The notes beneath the pieces were generated by a model, which was not told where the DNA came from, ran no database searches, and worked only from the letters and a program-made list of their open reading frames with translations. A stretch of DNA of 64,000 nucleotides from Kudoa neothunni. Taxonomy: Eukaryota; Cnidaria. Position 1 is the stretch's first letter, and each line of letters opens with the position of its first letter. Location of the stretch: NCBI GenBank assembly GCA_964304625.1, contig OZ199838.1, positions 16,616,001-16,680,000 on the forward strand, given 5' to 3'. The position numbers were made by a program, and so were the translations under genes. This document shows positions 49,449 through 61,601 of this stretch, one piece after another.

Positions 49449-51000
49449 AATGTTTTTTATGTACTGATGTATATTTTGTAAACAGGTTTTATTTTATCTA
49501 TGTTGGTTTGCGCCAGTCATTTATTTAATAGATGATTAATATGTGTGTATTATTTTTTAAATTTGGGTGTCAATGTAAAAATAAATTCATTAAATTAGAG
49601 AGAAATTTATTTTATCCATTCTAGAGTGCAATAACTTCAAGCGCTAGAAGCTAGAAGTAGTCCATTTAAAAATCGTTATTATTTTCTTTTTTTAGTTGAT
49701 GCTATTTTAATTCAATCTAATAATTAACATTCACTCAGATTAAAAGTATGAAAATAGAGGCGACGAGAAGTTATTTCAATGATACTTCAAACATTTTGAA
49801 ATATTTTAGACAACAATTATTTCTTTTACTTGAAATAAGTTAATAAACTTATTCATCTGTTATTTATTTAGAAAAATTTAATAAATAACATTTCTAATGT
49901 AATGATTATTGTATTTTTTAATATCTAAATAATTCTATAATTGCTATTTTTGTTTTTGAATTCTTATCAGTGTTTTTGTCGAATCCATACATTAAAGCGT
50001 AAATCTACTTTGAAATTTGTTTCAGTTTACCATTCATGCCCTGATTAGATTACCTACTATATACCAAAATAACCGTTTCTCCTAATTTTAAGAAAACTTG
50101 TTTTCTCTAAACTAGTCAAAATTTCTTTAATTCTCATAGATTTCTACAATCTTTTCGCATCAAAATACTTAACTATAATTTTTATTTCAAAAAAACATAT
50201 TTCAAACTTATGGCTTAAGAGCTTAAAAATATTCTCGTTGAAGTTATTTGTTTCTTAAGGTGGAGTACCTCGAAACATTTAATTTTATAAAAATTAAAAT
50301 CTTTATATCAACTTTATAGTCCGCTAAAATTTTGATGCTTTAAGGTATGGATTCTTCAGTCAGTTCAAACACAGGCTTTGAGGTTGTTTTAAAATTTTCA
50401 ATTGTTTTATATTATTCAAAATATTATACATTTGATTGGAAGAATTCAACCTTAAAAATCCAAATTCTTTTTTCGACAAACTTATTTTTTGTGGGGAGTC
50501 ATTAAATTATAATATTTCTGCGCAGTAACAAAAATGTTTTTTATAATTAAACGCCTCAATTTAATATTGCGACAAAAAATGTACTGATTCAATATTGCAA
50601 TGCTGTCTGTGATGAGTGTGCGCGAATTTTAATTATTTTCTAATATGCGTAAGTTTTAATTACTACCAATTATATTTATTCGAATTTACATTAAAAACGA
50701 AGAATCTACTTAAAATTTACTAAAATCGATTAAAAAATCAAAGTTACATTTAGGATCGTAAATTATTTGTCACGACTAAAAAACATAAATTCATAAAAAA
50801 ATGTAAACTATAATTTGAAACAATTGAAACAAAGAGGTAAAATATTTATTTTAATACTTTCAGATAATCAATTATTGTAACAAATACGCCAAAACTTAAA
50901 ATGTTTTTAAATTAAACAATAAATAAAATTAGTCTGTTAATTTAATACAATTTGATCAAATTGAAAAAACAAATAATACAATAAGATAAATAAATCCAAG
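49449..51000. other. intergenic between SLC25A51 and RAD21 (convergent ends)
   Basis: AT-rich with no recognisable exon or RNA gene. One GTGTGCGCG motif lies at about 50618. Confidence 0.45.
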
Positions 51001-54000
51001 TTATCTGTCAGGAAAAACAACACTAAAGTTGTTTAGACTGTCATCAGCAGAGACGTGGCTAAGTTGTGTTGTGGATGTGAGTTTTGGTGTCGGACGAATA
51101 AAAATATCTTCGTATGGATTTTGCTGTGTGATCTCGAACAAATTTTCACGTTGAAGAATCAAGAGCGAATAAAAATGTTGAGCAACCGATTTTCTACCAG
51201 ATATATTTGCTGATTTGACGTACTTTTTAAAGTTGACGTCGCTTGAGCTACTTTTATAGATACGTAGCAGATTTTTTGCCATATCGGCAGTGGTTCGAGA
51301 CCAAGTAATGTCACCGCTGTCATATTTTTCCAACGATTTATCCAGTGTTTTGTCCAAATCATAAAATTCAGTTTCATCAGTAATATTATCCATTGTTCCA
51401 ACTGTGGCAATATTACTCGATTCAAAATTGGTGTTATTATAATCAACAGGAAAATCCTCATTAAAATCATAGTTATCCATAGCAGTAATAGTATTCGTAT
51501 GGTGTTCAGTAAATGTGTCGATGTTTTCATCAACAGCTTGAGTGTGATTGGGCTGAGAACGGAAATGAGCCGAATGGTAATTAGTGGACAACAGATTGGC
51601 ACAACGTCTAGCAAGCGGCATCAAAACCGAACTGTTATCTGAAAATAAAAAATTTCATCTTGATACTGTTAACAAAAGTTGAAATCACTTCTAATAGTCA
51701 TCAAAGGGATTGAAGAGTTGATAGTCGAATCGATTAGCGAGTCCGGGGGAGGAATGTTTTCTTTTTGTGGATGAGGTTGAGTAGATAAAATCGAAGAAGG
51801 GGAATTAACAATGCTTTTAAAGTTGATAAGGCTTTGATCATCATTCTCAGTAATAACATTCACATTGTCAACAATCAATCGACGTTTCCTGGACATAGTG
51901 GAACTGGAGTTCCCTTTAGATCTTGATTTTTGAAGAGATTTCGAATAGCTATCCAATGAATCCAATTGAACTTGATCCAGTCTTGAAGGATCGTTTTAAA
52001 ACTGACATCATTTTATTGACTATAGTTTGATATAATTAAAATAACAATCAGGCCAATGGAGACGTTACATTGGTCTGTCGATAAATCCTCTCCAATGGTA
52101 AAATTATTCAACGCACTATCGATAATTTCGTTTTGATTATTATCTGGAATGGTATCAATATCTAGATCATCCATGTTGATATCTGTAAATAAAATAATAA
52201 TTGAATGCATCGACAGATTATTGAAAATACTAGAAAACAAGGATTGATTGGTTGTGGTGAGTTTGTCTCCCAAAGATGGAAGATCAGTGGTGTCGAAGAG
52301 ACCAGTATGATCATTTTGGTTAGCCATTGATTGGTCCCTAGCTACTTCATATGATATATCATTTACAAGCGAAGATGGCTGGTCTGTGAAACGCATTGTT
52401 TCTATTTGACTAACGTCAGGAAATTGATTCAAATGGCGGTCTTGTTCAAAATCGTTGAAAAAATTGTCATCAAACTCTTTGAAAAGCATCATTTCGTTGA
52501 GAAAATCATCAGGAGGTTGGAGAGTGATGTCCTCAGCCCGAGATTGATTTGACCTTAAGATTTTATGATTAATATTAATAAAAAATATTCTAATTAACAA
52601 TTATAATTTTCTCAAATATTATATTACAAATTAATATTTATATGATTAGTAGAGTAATGAAAAGTTCTTAAATTTAACCTCTACAACAAAAATATAAGTT
52701 TATTAATCCAAATAATCCTCCTTTGAATGTAAATTTACGCAAAATAGATGGTCCATCTGCGAAATACAGTCCAATTTTAGCTTTGTCCTCATAAAAATCA
52801 ACTAAATAATTTACTACCTTTAAAATTAAATGTATTATATGATGTTTCGATCAATGTGATTGTAAAAAAAATCATTAACAAAAAACTTTAGGTGTATTAA
52901 AAAAGATATTTTTATGCAAGCTAAAAACAAAATATCGCGGATTAGAATTATATGAAAGTGTATCCTTACACGAGGTTAAAATTAGATTTATACAGCTCAA
53001 CAGACGTTCACATAATTTAAGTTTGTGATAAATTATTTCCGCATTTTATAGTCAATAAAGGCTTGATAAAACAGATAGATTTACTACCATACCTCGTGAT
53101 ACGTTCAAGTTGGGAAAACTATTTCACAAAACAAATTCTCTCTTTTTCTAACATTTGCTTGTTAACCCACTAAAAGTTAACTTTTATCTTTTCGGCGCTT
53201 TAATATAATTAAGTTTTCCTAATAAATAATTACTACTCCGAAATTTTTCTTTTAATTAACCCTCTAAGGATTTTGGGGTCTTTTGGACCCTAGCCATAAT
53301 TAATTTATCCAGTACTACGTACGTAATAATCAGAAACTTTTAAAATTCTATCTAATCTCCTAACTTTCAATAATGATCATTCTTTGAAAATCTTAAGCCG
53401 AACAAATAAAAATGTAGCTATACAAGTATTATTCATTTTGGCCGCATAATTTTAGAAATATGTTATGAGCTTAATTAATTAATGTTAATTAGAATAAAAT
53501 ATGGTAAACTTTCCTTTATCAAAAAAAAATAAATTTATAGAATTATAAAAAGTAAATATAATCCATTTGAATATAGTAAATAATGAAATTTAGACTTGCT
53601 TAAGAATAGAACCATAAATTGTTTATTTCGCCGAATCAAGCATCGTTATTATTTTTAAATAATAATAAAAATGCAATATTTTAAAAAATTTAAGAAAAAA
53701 AACTAAAATTCAATTATTATAAAGAATTTATATTATATTAGTCAAAAAATTTTAAGATTCGATTATCCTTTCACCAGTACATCAGTGTAATAAAACAAAA
53801 AGTATTAAATTTATAAAGTATTAGATTTTTTTCAATTATAACTACCACAAAATTGCTCTTTTAAAACCAAAATTTTTTCATTATTCTTATTATAAATATT
53901 TTTCAGTATAACAAAATTAAGGTAAAATCGATAACTAAGATCTTCTCCGAAAATTAATCCCCAAATAAATTAAAATAAATTAAATATTTGAGCCGTTTGT

Positions 54001-54849
54001 GAAAAATATTGCATGATTCAAAATCTGCGCAGGTCAATGTACTATACATAAAAAACCTAACAACACAAAAAGAATGTGATAGAATTAGCAATCTTAGTTA
54101 TATAATCTATGAAAATTTGTATATTCAACTCATTATAACTTTATGTTCTTAAAGAAAGTGATAATACACAAAAATTTGTACAAATTCATATTTTTCGCGC
54201 AAGCGCGAATGCGATGGGATATTATAGATAACAATATTGGCATTGTCGAATGCCACAGAAATATGTATATCATCACAAAAAAATTAATACAGAAAATAAG
54301 CGCGTAACTAAAACCAACATAAATTTCTCATCGCACGCTCCTTTGTGTAACTATTTATTAACAACAGAAGCATCAAATATTGAAATATAAATGCAATAAT
54401 CCGCATTAAAATGTAAAGAATTATAAAAAGCATACCTGAGATTGAATGTGGCAATGTTAGTTTTGTTTTTTCTTGATCGATTATTTACATTGGAATTGCT
54501 CTGATTTGAGTGTTGTGAGATTTTGAGATTTTGTAGACCTGGAATGAACCGAGAAAATGGTAAGTGCCTCACTGCAATCATGAAGCAAATAGATAGTTTG
54601 TCGTGAGTAAATTTTGACCACACCAAGTAATAAATGCCCAGTAGTTTTAAGAGCCACATTTATCTACACCGAAAGAGTTGAACAACCAAAACCTAGTTTA
54701 AATACATTGGGTGACAAAATTTTCTCTATAGATTTGACAATGTCAGTCGAAACAACTGAATTTTTATTGAGTTTTTTATCCCAATGAGCTGCCAACCAAA
54801 TTCTTGATAGCAACCCATGTGTGGATAATATAAAATCTGCGTAGTGCAT
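51001..54849 (-). CDS. RAD21: cohesin kleisin subunit RAD21/SCC1
   Basis: RAD21 closes the cohesin ring by binding SMC3 and SMC1. Exon 1 (54706-54849) reads [30 protein letters not shown], then after a 42-bp intron [21 protein letters not shown]: the N-terminal SMC3-binding domain. A probable small exon ending near 54360 ([14 protein letters not shown]) follows. The next secure exon starts at 52558 ([11 protein letters not shown], as in human LNQSRVEEITM), leaving an intron of about 1.8 kb. The acidic middle contains SQIETMRF (52390-52407), aligned with the human separase site [15 protein letters not shown] follows. The last exon (51001 to about 51625) holds the winged-helix SMC1-binding domain, [28 protein letters not shown]. 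Length is about 600 residues. Some middle exon edges are uncertain. Divergent from DHDDS. Confidence 0.9.
52559..54360 (-). other. long intron of RAD21
   Basis: AT-rich sequence without exons recognised. A piggyBac-like end (TTAACCCTCTAAGGATTTTGG and TTTTGGACCC, 53256-53292) lies inside, lacking a visible second end. The intron separates the SMC3-binding head from the acidic linker. Confidence 0.6.
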
Positions 54850-55079
54850 TTGTTAACGATCTGTGCAGATAAAATAGAAAAATTAAATCAACGTAAAAAT
54901 CACCAACCCGATCGAATACAATTGGAGCCCCCAAAATCTCCCCTAGGAAGCAATAGAAAACAAACCGCTAAGCTTCGTTAATCTGCGTCGCGCATTGGGA
55001 CAGCGTTCGTTTGTTGTTGACTTTGGATCGCATCCGCAGGCGGCGTGGTGTGGTGTCACAACATATTCAACGAGAAATC
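54850..55079. promoter_or_regulatory. divergent promoter RAD21 / DHDDS
   Basis: 230 bp between the two start codons. The part near DHDDS (54980-55065) is clearly less AT-rich than its surroundings, with TGCGTCGCGCATTGG and CGCATCCGCAGGCGGCG, consistent with a GC-rich core promoter. No TATA box seen. Confidence 0.5.
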
Positions 55080-56019
55080 ATGGATTTTGATATTGGTGGT
55101 TGGAGACGTTTTATGTGTTATCTAACAAGATGGGGTGATGTGCCATCGCACGTTGGCATTATTATGGATGGCAATCGTAGATATGCCACTAAAAACGGGA
55201 TGAACCGTCTTGACGGTCATGAAAAAGGCTCACAAACATTGTCCATGGTTTATTTCTAAGTAGTCTCCAATCGTATTAAAATCTTTTAAAGGTGCTCGCG
55301 TGGAGTTACTATTTGAACATTAAAACTCTTTCAGTTTTTGCTTTAAGCACTGAGAATTTAAAACGTTCACAAATTGAGTTGGATCGATTGATGAAATTGA
55401 CAAGACAAAATTTTGATAAGTTATTTGCTGAGAGGTAGTTATTTTAGGTGGCTTTCATTCGATTATTTTTATTGGTTTCTAGAGAAAAATTAGTTAGATA
55501 CGATGTGAAGGTTGAAGTTGTTGGTGATCTATCCAAATTGGACGATGAAACGTTGCAATCCATCACTAATGTTACTGAATTCACCAAAAACCATTCTAGG
55601 TATCTTGTTTTTGTGCCTCCATTGGTAGCTTTAATTTGATTTAGTCTTCATTTGATTGTTCTATTGAACTACTCCTCAAAATATGAATTGATTAATGCAA
55701 TCCAATGCTGTTCAAACAAAAATTACGATTCCAAACCACCCTCGGCAGACAATTTTTACGATGAGCTCCTTGTTCAAAAACCATTGGATCTTTTGATAAG
55801 AACCGCTGGTGAATGCCGTCTTAGCGATTTTCTACTATACCAAGTCGGGCTACTATGCATCCAATAATGTCTATTTATCTTTTTTAGGCGTCCCATGCCA
55901 TGATTAAATTTGTTGATTGCTGTTGGCCCGAATTCACCTTTTTAGAATTCGTCGCCATTCTCCTGGAGTATAAATTTTTTTTACGATGGAAACACCAACT
56001 GCCTTCTCTTCATAGTTGA
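55080..56019 (+). CDS. DHDDS: cis-prenyltransferase DHDDS (dehydrodolichyl diphosphate synthase)
   Basis: Extends farnesyl diphosphate with isopentenyl diphosphate to make dolichol precursors for N-glycosylation; in animals it works with NUS1/NgBR at the ER. Exons 55080-55247, 55292-55434, 55493-55609, 55645-55843 and 55888-56019 total 759 nt, 252 residues. Introns are 35-58 bp; the last uses a GTCGGG donor. Motifs: HVGIIMDGNRRYA with the catalytic Asp, GHEKGSQTL, VFALSTENLKRS, RTAGECRLSDFLLYQ and CCWPEFTFLEFVAILL. It stops soon after this last motif, so the C-terminal helical extension of the human enzyme (333 residues) is missing. The RxG motif expected on NUS1 is absent, as in other DHDDS, so a NUS1 partner is predicted. 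Confidence 0.94.
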
Positions 56020-57966
56020 CCAAAACTCTAATCTTTTATATTGTTGTAGTGATTTTTTACTTTTGAATTTTTCAGGTGTTTTTTTATTTATTGACTACAA
56101 CAAATGAGAGTTATTTTTTGATTTTCTCTTGATCAATAATAGTGTTTATGTTAATGAATAATAAATTTTAACAAAATATTTTCGTCATTTTCATCATTTA
56201 CAGTGAAAAATAAAAACTAATAATAAATATAAAAAATTTCATGTTAAATAGAAGACTTGGTGTAAGAATCTAATCAAGGTGGAAATCAAATTATTAGAAT
56301 AAGGAGAAAAACTTCTTGAGATTATATTTTCGGGTATTAGTTGGGAAATAAAACGGTTAATTAGGAAATTTTACGCTACCTTATGTACGTGTAGTTGTCT
56401 AAATGCATTAGAATTACAATTAACAGTAGAATTTTAAATATTTTTGTATAACTATATTAATATTAAAATAAGTATCATAAATATAAATGGAAATAATTAT
56501 AATCAGGTCATTTATATTTAACGGAATAAATTATTTTTCAATATTCCATCTTGTTATTCATGGTCCCCATATTAAATTAAAAGTTTTTCTTTTAATTTTT
56601 TATTATTTTATACACGTCCTAAATATCAAGTTGCATATGTAATACTTCAACATCGGCTTGCGATTGAGGTAAACTAACTTGCAATTTGCATTCGAGTCAA
56701 TATCAGACCATAAATTTCTTTTAAATCGAACATTTCATGGAATAACGTATAAATACAGAAAATTTATGTTTATATGATAATCATAATGACTGGAATGCTA
56801 TTTAAATATTACAAAGTATGAACATAAATGATTTAATTATTAGTTGGAATTTATCCTTTATATGAATGATAGTTTAATAATTTGTTTAGGGGATGAAAAA
56901 TATGATTACTTTAGTTATCATATCTTTAGATAAAGGTTTTAAATAAATTTCTTTATATCCAAGGGTCCAATAAATTCTAACATCATTCAGTTGTATATTG
57001 GCTGCTTTGTTTCCACATAAATAGTCCAAATATTATATTAGGATTAAGATGGTTAAATTCCAATGAATAATAAAAAATTAAAGTTTTATATATTTTAAAC
57101 TTATATAACATAAAAAGCGACGGTACAATTTTAATAAATATTAGGAAAAACCTTTAAATAATCGTTTTAAATATTTTTAGAACTTAAGTAACATAGAGGG
57201 CTAGGGTCAATTCCGCATAGTATTACACCAAAAATGTACTAAATCACCTTTAAAATATTTTTTTATCATTAAAATATTAAATAAAAATTAGGCAAATTTT
57301 AACGTATAAGACTGGATTCATTTCCTTGGAACATTAAAATGCCCTCAGCCTATGGATCTTGGTGTTATGCGTCATTTAAACCCTAGTACAGATATCCTTT
57401 AGCAGATTATCAACTTTTCGCAATAAATCATAAACTTAAGTATAATAAATATTTTTTGAGAGCAGTAATAATTAAAAAACTGATTGGGGAATTTACAATT
57501 GTTCATCATTGACTATTTTAGCAAATCTAGATTGTGTCAGTGTTATTTCCAAATATTGATTATTATTAATTTAAAAAACATATAACATTCTGGCCCTAAC
57601 CATCTTTATATTACATTTAATAAAATGTTACAATTTTTTATTCTAGATCAAATAGTTAACATTTAGGACTCTGCCATTTTTATTTGAACAATAGTTTTTT
57701 AAGAAATTACTATTAAAAAATCTTTATTTATTTTACTCCTTAGATCTAGGAGAGATATAAATAATCAATAAAACGAATATTTCTAATATTTATTTGTGGA
57801 AGAAGGATTCTAATCATTAAAATTATGTCAAAATAGTCAACAATTACATTATTGAGTACCACAGTAAATAATCTAAAAATCCATAAGTTTACCACGTTTT
57901 TGCACTTCAGCAAAAAAAACTTGAAAGAATTACCAGAAAATTCCAGTTTTTTATGTAAAATAAAGA
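56020..57966. other. 1.9-kb intergenic stretch
   Basis: Very AT-rich, between two convergent genes. No exon, RNA gene or paired terminal repeats seen. Confidence 0.45.
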
Positions 57967-59844
57967 TTAATATGATTTTTCTAAATATATTTGGTAACTT
58001 TTATTCCCAACACAAAAAATAGCCACGAAGATAACGATGTATAATGTTGGAATTAATGTTGAGAATAGGATAAGCAGAATTTTAATTCGATTGAAATATT
58101 TGACGTCCGCTTCCTTCATGCGTGGATCAAAATAACCTAAACCTCTTTCGATATTGATCAGAGTGTCCTAAATAACATAGATAATAACTTTAACATGGTT
58201 TTCAAAGAAACTATTTAAACAATAATCAGCAATAAATACTGGTAGGATGATATTTTTAGGGACGATTTTGATCAAGATTTTCAACGTGTGTCGAAGAACT
58301 AGCAAGTTGAAACACTTGTCGATTTGAATTTTCATCTATGATGTATTTTTATTTATATGGTATACAAAATAAACTTTATTTACGTCGGCGTTACTTGGTG
58401 AAACTTCGACGCAATATTTTTTAATTAGTAACTCAATATCTTCTCTGTGTTTCCCGTCAAATTTATCAAGGTATTCAGAAAATCCTCCAAACTAAAATAT
58501 TCGTTTTGGCAATTGAAAACTTTATCATTAAGTAAATTACCCAAAATGGTAATTTTGGCTCAAAAATAATGTCACACTTTATCCGATTCACCATTAACAT
58601 AAATTCTGATTTCACCATTGAATGGGTTGTTAAATGTACAGTATCTAACAGTTTCATGCATTCGTTTTGATCGAATCTTCCCACAAACAGGTAGTTTTGG
58701 AAACGAGTTTCAATGCGAGTAGGTTTAACACAAAGGTTAAGAATATCTTTCACGTCCATAAAATACAACGATCCATCAGGAATACAAGGATTTAACAACT
58801 CGTTGGAATCAGCGCTTAAATATTTGCCATTCTATGGAATATAATTGAGGTCAATTGTTTTCTTATTCATTTAAATTATTAGAATTGATAGCGATATCAT
58901 ATATTTTATTCTGTTAAGTGCATACAATAACTTTAACTCATTGAACTCTCACTTGAATTAATTGCATAGATAGCACGTCGTAAATTGTTCTGTAGCCAGC
59001 GCAAGAGAAGACAACAGAAAACATTTTCATCATTGGATAGGCTGCAGTTTCAAAAGTTGAGTTGTATTTATTCGTGAAATAGCACTGTTTAAGAGACTCA
59101 TCCAGTTGTTCCAACGGGTACATTATTCTCAATGAGGTAAATCCCATTTCAACAATCCCCATGTTTTCCTATTAGAGTTATCGAGAAAACAATCTTAACG
59201 TCGAAACAAACCTTTTTTTTATATTGGTAACGAGAGTGGAAATACAGCGCCATATTCAACTGATTTTCACTCATCACTAGAAGATGGGGGTGAGGATGCA
59301 ACCGTTTAAAGTCTTTCAAATGAAGATCTATTGATTTTTTTAATAGGTCCATCTTCTCCTCATCAATATTTCTATTCCACTTTAATCGAAAAACTCAATA
59401 CTCAATACAGTATCATTTTAGTGAGGTCAGTGAGGATAAAAAATATAAATATATCCTCCTTTTTTACTTCCTGGAAATGGTCAGATTTTATCGCCAGACT
59501 GATACAATCATGGATAAAAATGTCAATTTCCTTTAATGTAATTTCGTATTCTATACCTAAATATTTTTTTGTCAAGAGATAATTCTAACTAAAAATTTTG
59601 TCTAAACTCTTTTCCTCCGTTACAAAGGATGAGTACACCAAACGCTTGTTTTTATCAAACTGGAAGGAGTATATGGTAATTTTTGTGGACATTGGCTTAA
59701 ATAACACAGAAACGCCGATCTAAAAAGAAATATAAACAAATTTCTAATTATAAGTACGTTTCTATATAAGGGCATTTTTGACGTTGCTAGGGTGAGTCGA
59801 AAAATAGCCACCAGAGTCAGCACAAGGATCTCATACAACAGCAT
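57967..59844 (-). CDS. unrecognised membrane protein with N- and C-terminal hydrophobic segments
   Basis: Start ATG 59844 (MLLYEILVLTLVAIFRL, a signal peptide or signal anchor), stop TAA 57967-57969. Exons inferred from homology-free splice signals are less certain, but open stretches chain plausibly: 59844-59755, about 59719-59600, 59560-59460, 59345-59215, 59165-58950, 58830-58540, and a last exon from about 58170. Between the hydrophobic ends lies about 420 residues of mixed alpha/beta character (for example FETAAYPMMKMFSVVFSCAGYRT and LYFMDVKDILNLCVK). The last exon gives a transmembrane helix (KILLILFSTLIPTLYIVIFVAIF) with a short tail. I do not recognise the family. Topology suggests a type I protein, or a two-helix protein with a large luminal domain. 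Confidence 0.6.
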
Positions 59845-60284
59845 TCTAGGACTTAACATTAAATTCTTACTTCTAAGAAATTAGAATTGATATAACTTTG
59901 ATATTTCTCGATAAAATAAGCACCTAGGCGCAATATAAAAACAACGGCCCCTATTCCTCACATACACGAAATCTCATTTAGACACTAATAGTAACCGTGT
60001 CAAACCTCAAAATTTATTCATTGGTCTGCTCAATAATTTTATTTTTATCAATGGTTCAGTTTTTTATAGGATACCCCGTTTCATTAAATCCGTCCGATCT
60101 TTAAAGTCGGAGAATGTTTATGTTTATTGCAAACAACGCCCATCTTATTTCATACTTAACCGCAACCCTTCGATTAAATTTTTCCCTAGAAATTTGAAAA
60201 TATTTTGTCTAACGCTGCTCTATTAACCATAATAATCCACTGATTACGGTTCAATAACTAAAAATGTCAAACTAGACACAAAAC
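59845..60284. other. intergenic
   Basis: AT-rich; nothing recognised. Confidence 0.4.
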
Positions 60285-61376
60285 CCGTGGTTTTCAACCT
60301 TTTGGAAATTGCGGATCCCCGGATAAGCTCATATTGTTTTGTGGATACCCATACATATTAAGACAATTGCAAACAAATAAAATACAGAGTTAAGAAAAAT
60401 TTGCATACGTTTATTTACAACAAACTAAATACATTATTCCTTAGATTTATTCGTCATCACCAAGGTCTGACAATATGCACTTGTAAATAGACACCAATTC
60501 GGTGGCAGCTCTTAGTTTAAATTAGTGGGGTTGCTGCAATGCTATAAAGAATGTTTGTAATCGTTATCAAACTTGAATAAATTTCTGGTGAGAAAACAAT
60601 CATTTACTTTTAAACTAATTGTAATCTTAAGGATAGCACTAAAATGGGGATATATACCTACGTGCTATAGTTTTTATTGTTTACGAGGTCAAACCCCTGG
60701 CGCAACTGGTTAGGTTGTGAAGTTCGGTCTGGTTAGGCCTCATTTATCTATTTACGCTTAGGCACCGAAGCGTCATATTAAGGAGACTTACGTTTATGTG
60801 GTAATGTGGGATTTTAACCCACTAAAAATCCTCGTTTCGGAGCAACCACCACCTCAACCATACCCTGGACTAACCCAGAATGAGTCTGGGAAAGTCTTCT
60901 GAATGTCTAAATGTCTGAATGAATGTGGGTGTTGGCTCTTCGAAAACCCCTACTCCTATTGGGTTGTATTTCGTCCTTGTACCCCGGCGTTTATGAGCGC
61001 TCGAGTTCTACCTATCCGCCACGCTCTCCGCTCACCTGCAAACCAGAAAGGTCATGATAAATTGTAGATCCTTGCGATTATTACAACCTTCATACCTAAT
61101 TCCGGATTAGGAGCACGGGAACGTCCAGACTAGGCGTCGAACCCGCAATCTCATGGTATGGTATGCGAGCCCGACCTAACATCACTGTCATATTATCCAG
61201 GAAATTTATAAAATCAGTAGAATAAAAATAGTTACGGTAAAAATACACAATTTAAATTGTTATATACAATAATGGATAAAATATTACTAAAAAAATCAAC
61301 CTCTAATTCGAGTAAATACTTTCAATATTTACGTAGGTCACCGGACATTTTTTTGAAAAAGGTTGGGCAACACCGA
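60285..61376. mobile_element. probable degraded hAT-type element hosting a SINE
   Basis: The left end CCGTGGTTTTCAACCTTTTGG followed by TTGCGGATCCCCGG is typical of hAT termini. The right end GAAAAAGGTTGGGCAACACCG (61355-61375) is its imperfect inverted partner. No clean 8-bp target duplication could be identified and no transposase is readable. The SINE at 60690-61195 sits inside, so about half the length is secondary insertion. Confidence 0.4.
60690..61195 (-). repeat. tRNA-derived SINE, full-length copy, minus orientation
   Basis: Read on the minus strand, it starts with a tRNA-like head containing TTAGGTCGGGCTCGCATACC (box A region) and GCGGGTTCGACGCC (box B, 61135-61148). The body shares the CCCACTAAAAATC-type block and the 3' tail block (AACTTCACAACC) with the copies at 12.8 and 13.3 kb. 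Heads of the two full copies differ more than their tails, suggesting subfamilies or different tRNA origins. Confidence 0.65.
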
Positions 61377-61601
61377 CCTAACTCTTAACTGTATTTCACC
61401 CCTTATTGACATAAACATAAAAGTGACTTGAATATCGACTCACAAAAACGCGCCAATTAACCAACAAACAAAAAAAACGTATATCAATGACAGTCACATT
61501 TTAAAAGAAAAACAAAACAACGCACACACATGCATAGATGATCCAAGAATGTGCTCCCTATTAACAAATGTAAATGAGACGATAGTCAACAATAGAGAGC
61601 C

